Below, in pieces: positions 13,851 through 15,743 of a stretch of 15,743 bases of DNA (position 1 is its first letter; each line of letters opens with the position of its first letter). The stretch lies in contig JAURGS010000033.1 of assembly GCA_030833685.1 (NCBI GenBank), positions 1 through 15,743 of the forward strand, written 5' to 3'. Below the pieces are notes generated by a model that worked only from the letters and a program-made list of their open reading frames with translations, did not search any database and was not told the DNA's origin. The position numbers and the translations under genes were made by a program. This DNA is from Rhodoferax sp. GTDB taxonomy: Bacteria > Pseudomonadota > Gammaproteobacteria > Burkholderiales > Burkholderiaceae_C.

Positions 13851-14633
13851 TCAGGACATGCGCACAGGTATCCCACGCTCGGACATAAATGCCTTGGCCT
13901 GGGCTACGGTGAACTCACCGTAGTGAAAAATGCTGGCTGCCAGGACCGCGTCGGCGCCCCCTATCTGCACGCCGTCGGCCAAATGCGCCAGGTTGCCAAC
14001 TCCGCCTGAAGCGATGACAGGCACCTCAACTGCATCACTCACCGCCCGCGTCAAGTCCAGATCGAAGCCCGATTTGGTTCCATCACGATCCATGCTGGTG
14101 AGCAAAATTTCCCCAGCGCCAAACGCCGCCATTTTTGCAGCCCACTGCACAGCGTCCAGACCGGTATTGCGCCGGCCGCCATGGCTGTAAACATCCCACC
14201 CTTGGCCGCGGGTCTGTGCGTCCTGCGCAGAGCGCCGCTTGGCGTCGATGGCTACAACAATGCATTGGGCGCCATACTTGCCAGACACCTCCTGAATCAA
14301 CTCGGGCCTGGCGATGGCCGCTGAGTTGAAACTGGTCTTATCAGCCCCCGCGTTGAGCAAACGTCGCACGTCCGCCAAGCTACGAACACCGCCGCCGACC
14401 GTCAATGGAATAAAGACCTGGCTGGCAACCGCCTCAATGATGTGCAGAATCAGATCGCGCTCATCACTGGTGGCCGTGATGTCCAGAAAAGTCAACTCAT
14501 CGGCACCTTGCTCGTTGTAGCGCGCAGCAATTTCGACCGGGTCACCCGCATCGCGAAGTTCAACAAAGTTCACGCCCTTGACGACACGACCGCCAGTCAC
14601 GTCAAGGCAGGGGATGATGCGTTTAGCAAGCAA
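13851..14633 (-). CDS. hisF: Imidazole glycerol phosphate synthase cyclase subunit HisF (TTG start)
   Basis: HisF takes ammonia from HisH and converts PRFAR to imidazole glycerol phosphate and AICAR. This is a (beta/alpha)8 barrel of 260 residues. Catalytic Asp11 (IIPCLD) and Asp130 (VVAIDAK) are present. Phosphate-binding loops appear as LTVGGGVRS (78-85) and VIASGGVGN. The start codon is TTG at 14633: there is no ATG near the conserved beginning LAKRIIPCLDV, and AAGGA lies five bases upstream (14643-14639), which fixes it. It is preceded by an 82-base gap after hisA that holds a strong hairpin. Confidence 0.97.
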   Translation of the reverse strand: MLAKRIIPCLDVTGGRVVKGVNFVELRDAGDPVEIAARYNEQGADELTFLDITATSDERDLILHIIEAVASQVFIPLTVGGGVRSLADVRRLLNAGADKTSFNSAAIARPELIQEVSGKYGAQCIVVAIDAKRRSAQDAQTRGQGWDVYSHGGRRNTGLDAVQWAAKMAAFGAGEILLTSMDRDGTKSGFDLDLTRAVSDAVEVPVIASGGVGNLAHLADGVQIGGADAVLAASIFHYGEFTVAQAKAFMSERGIPVRMS

Positions 14634-14669
14634 AACAGTCCTTGGTTAAGCCGATCGCTGAAAACCACT

Positions 14670-14699
14670 GGCGCTGACGGGTTGGATCGAACCCGCGCC
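14670..14699 (-). other. Strong hairpin between hisA and hisF
   Basis: The outer arms GGCGC/GCGCC (14670-14674, 14695-14699) and inner arms GGGTT/AACCC (14679-14683, 14690-14694) pair perfectly: ten base pairs with one four-base bulge and a six-base loop. It lies 16 bases after the hisA stop and 26 bases before the hisF Shine-Dalgarno. Four Ts follow on the minus strand, but only after five other bases, so it is a weak terminator at best. A processing, stability or attenuation element is possible. Confidence 0.55.
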
Positions 14700-14715
14700 T
14701 GGCAGAGCATCGCGC

Positions 14716-15456
14716 TCAGCCGTTGAGCTCATCCGCGCGCTCTTGCGCGGCTTCGAAATCCAGGTCGCCAGTGTAGATGGCGCGACCACAAATCACGCCC
14801 TCAACTCCCTCGTCTTCAACCGCACACAAGGCCTCGATATCGTCCATATTGCGCAGGCCGCCAGAGGCGATCACCGGAATCGTCAGCGCTTGCGCCAAGC
14901 GAACAGTCGCGTCGATATTGATGCCGCTGAGCATGCCGTCACGGCCAATGTCGGTGTAGATGATCGACTCGACACCGAAGTCCTCAAATTTTTTTCCTAG
15001 GTCGATCACATCGTGCCGGGTCAGCTTACTCCAGCCGTCGGTGGCCACCTTGCCGTCCTTGGCGTCAAGTCCAACAATGATATGGCCACCGAATGCGGTG
15101 CAGGCGTCCTGCAAAAAACCAGGGTTACGCACCGCTGCTGTACCAATGATGACGTAGCGCAGCCCAGCATCCAGGTAGCGCTCAATGGTGTCCAAATCAC
15201 GAATACCGCCGCCGAGTTGGACGTCGACTTCGCTGCCAATTTCTTTCAATATCTTGCGGATCGCCGCTTCGTTCCTTGGTTGGCCGGCAAAAGCACCGTT
15301 GAGGTCCACCAAGTGCACACGTCGCGCCCCTTTATCCACCCAGCTGCGGGCCATGCTCACCGGCTCCTCGCTAAAAGTGGTCGACTGGTTCATATCGCCC
15401 TGTTGCAAACGAACACACTGACCGTCCTTGAGGTCAATCGCGGGAATTAAAAGCAT
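14716..15456 (-). CDS. hisA: Phosphoribosylformimino-AICAR-ribotide isomerase HisA
   Basis: HisA performs the Amadori isomerisation of ProFAR to PRFAR, the step before HisHF. The 246-residue (beta/alpha)8 barrel begins MLLIPAIDLKDGQCVRL, with catalytic Asp8, and a second Asp (131) in IIVGLDAKDGKV. Phosphate-binding motifs are QLGGGIRD (80-87) and VIASGGLRN. The two half-barrels repeat the pattern seen in HisF. The ATG at 15456 matches the family start exactly, but no clear Shine-Dalgarno precedes it. It lies 139 bases downstream of hisH, a larger gap than elsewhere in the operon. Confidence 0.97.
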   Translation of the reverse strand: MLLIPAIDLKDGQCVRLQQGDMNQSTTFSEEPVSMARSWVDKGARRVHLVDLNGAFAGQPRNEAAIRKILKEIGSEVDVQLGGGIRDLDTIERYLDAGLRYVIIGTAAVRNPGFLQDACTAFGGHIIVGLDAKDGKVATDGWSKLTRHDVIDLGKKFEDFGVESIIYTDIGRDGMLSGINIDATVRLAQALTIPVIASGGLRNMDDIEALCAVEDEGVEGVICGRAIYTGDLDFEAAQERADELNG

Positions 15457-15595
15457 GGTGCAAAAAACGAGCAGAAAAAGGGATGAGACAAATCAGTTCA
15501 ACAAGGCGATTGCTGAGACGAAGTGGGCCGTAAATTAAGAGCGTGTAGGCAAGGGGCGCACGATTGTTTGCAGCTTGTGCGAATCAACGCCGAGG

Positions 15596-15742
15596 CTATG
15601 GCGTCCAGTGCAAGAAATTTCGATACAGGGCAATCCCGTGGTCTGCGCTTTTTTCCGGATGGAACTGTGTGGCCAAAATATTATCACGGGCTACAGCCGA
15701 ACTGAAGCGTACACCGTACTCTGTCTCGCCAGCACTGTGGCG
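15596..15742 (-). CDS. hisH: Imidazole glycerol phosphate synthase glutaminase subunit HisH, C-terminal end only
   Basis: The last 48 codons of hisH run in from the right edge and end at TAG (15598-15596). The visible residues include GETEYGVRFSSAVARDNILA, then QFHPEKS, the class I glutamine amidotransferase motif that supplies the catalytic His and Glu of the Cys-His-Glu triad, and the end YRNFLHWTP. The Cys nucleophile lies outside the window. HisH supplies ammonia to HisF and the two form a complex. The order hisH-hisA-hisF-hisI-hisE is the standard one. Confidence 0.93.
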   Translation of the reverse strand, partial: RHSAGETEYGVRFSSAVARDNILATQFHPEKSADHGIALYRNFLHWTP

Positions 15743-15743
15743 C

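Noticed and set aside
14670..14700. Sequence resembling a tRNA T arm (GGTTCGATCC on the minus strand) between hisA and hisF
   Set aside because: No acceptor, D or anticodon arms flank it; the surrounding pairing is a simple long hairpin instead.
15523..15705. 60-codon open frame on the plus strand at the right edge
   Set aside because: It overlaps the C-terminal hisH coding sequence on the opposite strand and has no motif.

Overview
The window looks like an ordinary chromosomal stretch of a betaproteobacterium, most likely order Burkholderiales and probably family Comamonadaceae. The evidence is the tail of a his operon running into a DUF4870-like gene, hinT and tatABC; a petABC (cytochrome bc1) block followed by sspAB and a tRNA; a Qo-site motif of the PVWY type in cytochrome b; and an aromatic hydroxylase with a MarR regulator resembling MobA/MobR of Comamonas. 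Genus cannot be fixed from sequence reading alone. Coding density is very high, and no gene-free stretch exceeds about 225 bases.

Layout, left to right. Positions 2-1687 (+) hold the 3' part of aceK (isocitrate dehydrogenase kinase/phosphatase), cut by the window edge. Converging on it is a 3-hydroxybenzoate 4-monooxygenase-like flavoprotein gene (mobA-like, 1717-3627, -), divergent from a MarR-family regulator (mobR-like, 3789-4220, +). The 161-base gap between them holds two overlapping divergent promoters and an inverted repeat that is a good operator candidate. A hairpin at 4398-4431 ends both mobR and the oppositely transcribed tRNA-Thr(UGU).

From 4443 to the right edge everything is on the minus strand. 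In transcription order from the right these are: the C-terminal end of hisH (15596 to edge), hisA, hisF, hisI, hisE, a small membrane protein gene, hinT, tatA, tatB, tatC, a Nif3-family gene, pdxA, petA, petB, petC, sspA, sspB and tRNA-Thr. Several junctions are ATGA stop/start overlaps (hisI/hisE, membrane gene/hinT, tatB/tatC), which suggests translational coupling. A hairpin with a T-run follows pdxA and another follows petC, so pet is probably its own transcription unit.

Functionally the minus-strand genes cover late histidine biosynthesis, twin-arginine protein export, vitamin B6 synthesis (pdxA), the respiratory bc1 complex, and the SspA/SspB stress and proteolysis factors. The Rieske protein PetA carries a KR-type (not RR) twin-arginine-like signal, so the nearby Tat system may serve it directly. 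The only accessory catabolic unit is mobA/mobR. I found no mobile element, CRISPR array, prophage or toxin-antitoxin locus, and no convincing undescribed system. The most interesting signals are regulatory: the mobA/mobR intergenic region, a 10-bp hairpin between hisA and hisF, and a hairpin over the tatC stop codon. Several start sites here are placed downstream of the longest possible start.
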